DNA from: Desulforhopalus sp. IMCC35007
Lineage (GTDB): Bacteria; Desulfobacterota; Desulfobulbia; Desulfobulbales; Desulfocapsaceae
DNA length: 64,000 nucleotides
Direction: 5' to 3'
Assembly (NCBI RefSeq): GCF_005116575.1
Contig: NZ_SWCN01000003.1
Location: forward strand, 124,001 to 188,000
Made by a program: the position numbers and the translations under genes. Below the pieces are notes generated by a model. The model saw only the letters and a program-made list of their open reading frames with translations. It was not told the origin of the DNA and made no database searches. Positions 62,658-64,000 of this stretch are shown piece after piece (position 1 is the first letter of the stretch; every line of letters begins with the position of its first letter).

Positions 62658-62691
62658 CTACCTCATACAACAAATTCTGTGTATGAGGTAG
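62658..62691. repeat. Perfect 12-bp inverted repeat between divergent genes
   Basis: Arms 62658-62669 and 62680-62691, 10-nt spacer. It lies within the 234-bp region between the small membrane protein gene (minus) and the MFS gene (plus), 73 nt before the latter. On the minus strand the stem is followed by GTTTTATT, so it could be a weak terminator, but no gene ends there. An operator for divergent promoters is the other possibility. Confidence 0.55.
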
Positions 62692-62763
62692 ACAAAACCA
62701 TTGTATATTAATCGCGCAAGAAAAATCTTTGTTGAAATTTAACTCTCTCAAACTTCAAACAAT

Positions 62764-63927
62764 ATGAAGCTCTTTAAAAAAGACCCTATGTATCTGTATC
62801 TGCTCATACTCACCCTGCTCTCTACGGGTGGATTGCAGGCCTGGCGCACCTTGTTTGATAATTTTGCAGTTCAGGCAATAGGTCTCGATGGATATCATAT
62901 TGGTGTTATCCAGTCAACACGGGAATTACCTGGGTTTCTGGCACTGCTCGTAGTTTATGTACTAATTTTCATAAAAGAGCATACACTTGCTGCCATGTCC
63001 GTGCTCTTGTTGGGACTTGGCGTCTGCCTTACTGGTTTTTTCCCAAGTTTTTATGGTCTGATGGCAACCACCTTGATGATGAGTTTTGGCTTTCACTATT
63101 TTGAGACGGTCAACCAATCTCTGACCCTGCAGTACTTCAGCCGATCAGATTCGCCCATCGTCTTCGGCCTGCTCAGAAGCCGTGCTGCGGCCTGTAATAT
63201 AGTCGTCTCCCTGTTTTTTCTCTCATTTTCAGATTTTTTTAGTTTTCAGACAATGTATCTCAGTTTTGGCCTGCCCATTATTGTCGTGGCTTTCTGTGTC
63301 CTGGTGCAAAATCCTACCCGGAAAGATATCCCACTCCAGCACAAAAAAATGATTTATCGCCAAAAATACTGGCTCTTTTATCTACTGACGTTTCTTGCAG
63401 GAGCAAGGCGACAGATATTTATTGCCTTTGCGGTTTTTCTTCTCGTCAAAAAATTCGACTATACGATTCAAGAGGTAGCACTGCTTTTTCTGCTCAACAA
63501 TGGGGTTAATTATTTCCTGAGCCCCTATATTGGAAAATGCATCGCCAGATATGGTGAAAGAAAGGTTCTCTCTCTTGAATACGGAGCTCTCATTCTCATC
63601 TTTATCGGCTACGCGCTCGTAGAAGATAAATATCTGGCCGCACTTTTATACATTCTTGACCATGTCTTTTTTAATTTTGCCATTGGTATTAAAACCTTTT
63701 TTCAAAAAATAGCCGACCCAAAAGACATTGCTCCAAGTATGGCCGTGGGTTTTACCATAAACCATATAGCAGCCGTGGTTCTGCCTGTGACAGGTGGATT
63801 ATTGTGGCTCATCGACTATAAAATAACCTTTTTTGCAGGTGCGCTGCTCAGCGGACTTTCTCTCTGTGCGGTTCAGTATATTCCTTCTCAACTCAAAAAA
63901 AATGCTGGCCATTCAAACAATGATTAA
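62764..63927 (+). CDS. MFS transporter
   Basis: The 387-residue product is hydrophobic throughout, with about 11-12 predicted membrane segments, and a cytoplasmic basic loop (NPTRKDIPLQHKKMIYRQK) between halves, typical of MFS permeases. Substrate motifs are not recognisable; the R-rich MFS motif A is weak (CIARYGERK). It is divergent from the minus-strand cNMP operon across a region with a perfect inverted repeat. Confidence 0.8.
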   Translation: MKLFKKDPMYLYLLILTLLSTGGLQAWRTLFDNFAVQAIGLDGYHIGVIQSTRELPGFLALLVVYVLIFIKEHTLAAMSVLLLGLGVCLTGFFPSFYGLMATTLMMSFGFHYFETVNQSLTLQYFSRSDSPIVFGLLRSRAAACNIVVSLFFLSFSDFFSFQTMYLSFGLPIIVVAFCVLVQNPTRKDIPLQHKKMIYRQKYWLFYLLTFLAGARRQIFIAFAVFLLVKKFDYTIQEVALLFLLNNGVNYFLSPYIGKCIARYGERKVLSLEYGALILIFIGYALVEDKYLAALLYILDHVFFNFAIGIKTFFQKIADPKDIAPSMAVGFTINHIAAVVLPVTGGLLWLIDYKITFFAGALLSGLSLCAVQYIPSQLKKNAGHSNND

Positions 63928-63978
63928 ATTTTCATCATTGAAATAAATTTTTTAAGATACATATCCAAGACAATAATA

Positions 63979-64000
63979 ATGAAAAAATCAAATATAGTTC
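63979..64000 (+). CDS. Possible start of a further gene, cut by window edge
   Basis: An ATG at 63979 opens a frame that stays open for seven codons (MKKSNIV) to the end of the window. The Lys-rich beginning looks like a signal or basic N-terminus, but only these codons are visible and no strong ribosome site precedes it, so it may be chance. Confidence 0.25.

Overview
The window is a chromosomal segment of a Gram-negative, probably anaerobic bacterium of the Desulfobacterota, most like the Desulfobulbales (Desulfotalea/Desulfocapsa-type sulfur or sulfate metabolisers). This rests on gene order and family content, not on a search: an rplU-rpmA-obg-proB-proA-nadD block, a rpsF-rpsR-DUF2232-rplI-dnaB block, leuS followed by an lptE-like lipoprotein gene, a three-domain NifU with NifS, a DVU0298-type HEAT protein, and KDO/LPS genes that indicate an outer membrane. 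I saw no insertion sequence, prophage, CRISPR array, rRNA or tRNA gene.

Layout. 1-6.4 kb (minus): a CheB-like receiver protein cut by the window edge, nadD, proA, proB, obg, rpmA, rplU and a small protein with two AP2-like repeats. 6.7-15.4 kb (plus): mazG-like, the rpsF-rpsR-DUF2232-rplI ribosomal block with a structured leader, dnaB, leuS, lptE-like and a dus gene. 15.4-20.3 kb (minus): oleB-oleC-oleD (long-chain olefin synthesis) followed by an M48 peptidase; no oleA is present. 20.8-25.6 kb: cspA, malic enzyme, a short lysine-2,3-aminomutase-like gene and an HDOD-GGDEF regulator. 25.7-33.1 kb: priA and galU (minus), then hrpA and a 45-residue membrane peptide gene (plus). 33.2-38.7 kb (minus): hybrid histidine kinase, single-domain response regulator, an enlarged YvcK/CofD-family protein and kdsB. 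38.8-44 kb: rsmJ, rlmH, a YkgJ-type cysteine-cluster protein, yqgE, glgB and a small downstream gene. 44-49.5 kb (minus): a glycosyltransferase made of two fused GT4 copies, an ELM1-type protein and a PilB-type ATPase fused to a cyclic-nucleotide-binding domain. 49.7-53.8 kb (minus): nifS, nifU, a phosphohexomutase and a Trm112-like mini-protein. 54-64 kb: proC-nadK, an NtrC-type regulator, a PHP phosphoesterase, two envelope lipoproteins, a degenerate SDR, a DVU0298-type protein, a cNMP/PATAN protein, a small membrane protein and an MFS transporter.

Most of the window is conserved housekeeping: proline synthesis (proB, proA and, 50 kb away, proC), NAD synthesis (nadD, nadK), translation, replication and restart, envelope synthesis and glycogen. 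The items that stand out are the ole operon without oleA next to cspA, the PilB-cNMP fusion, the tandem GT4 fusion, the two-repeat AP2 protein, the YvcK protein with a long unassigned C-terminus, a KamA-like enzyme that keeps the lysine-binding aspartates, and an SDR that has lost its catalytic lysine. I found no convincing previously undescribed multi-gene system; the best candidates are single-protein architectures and the orphan ole operon.
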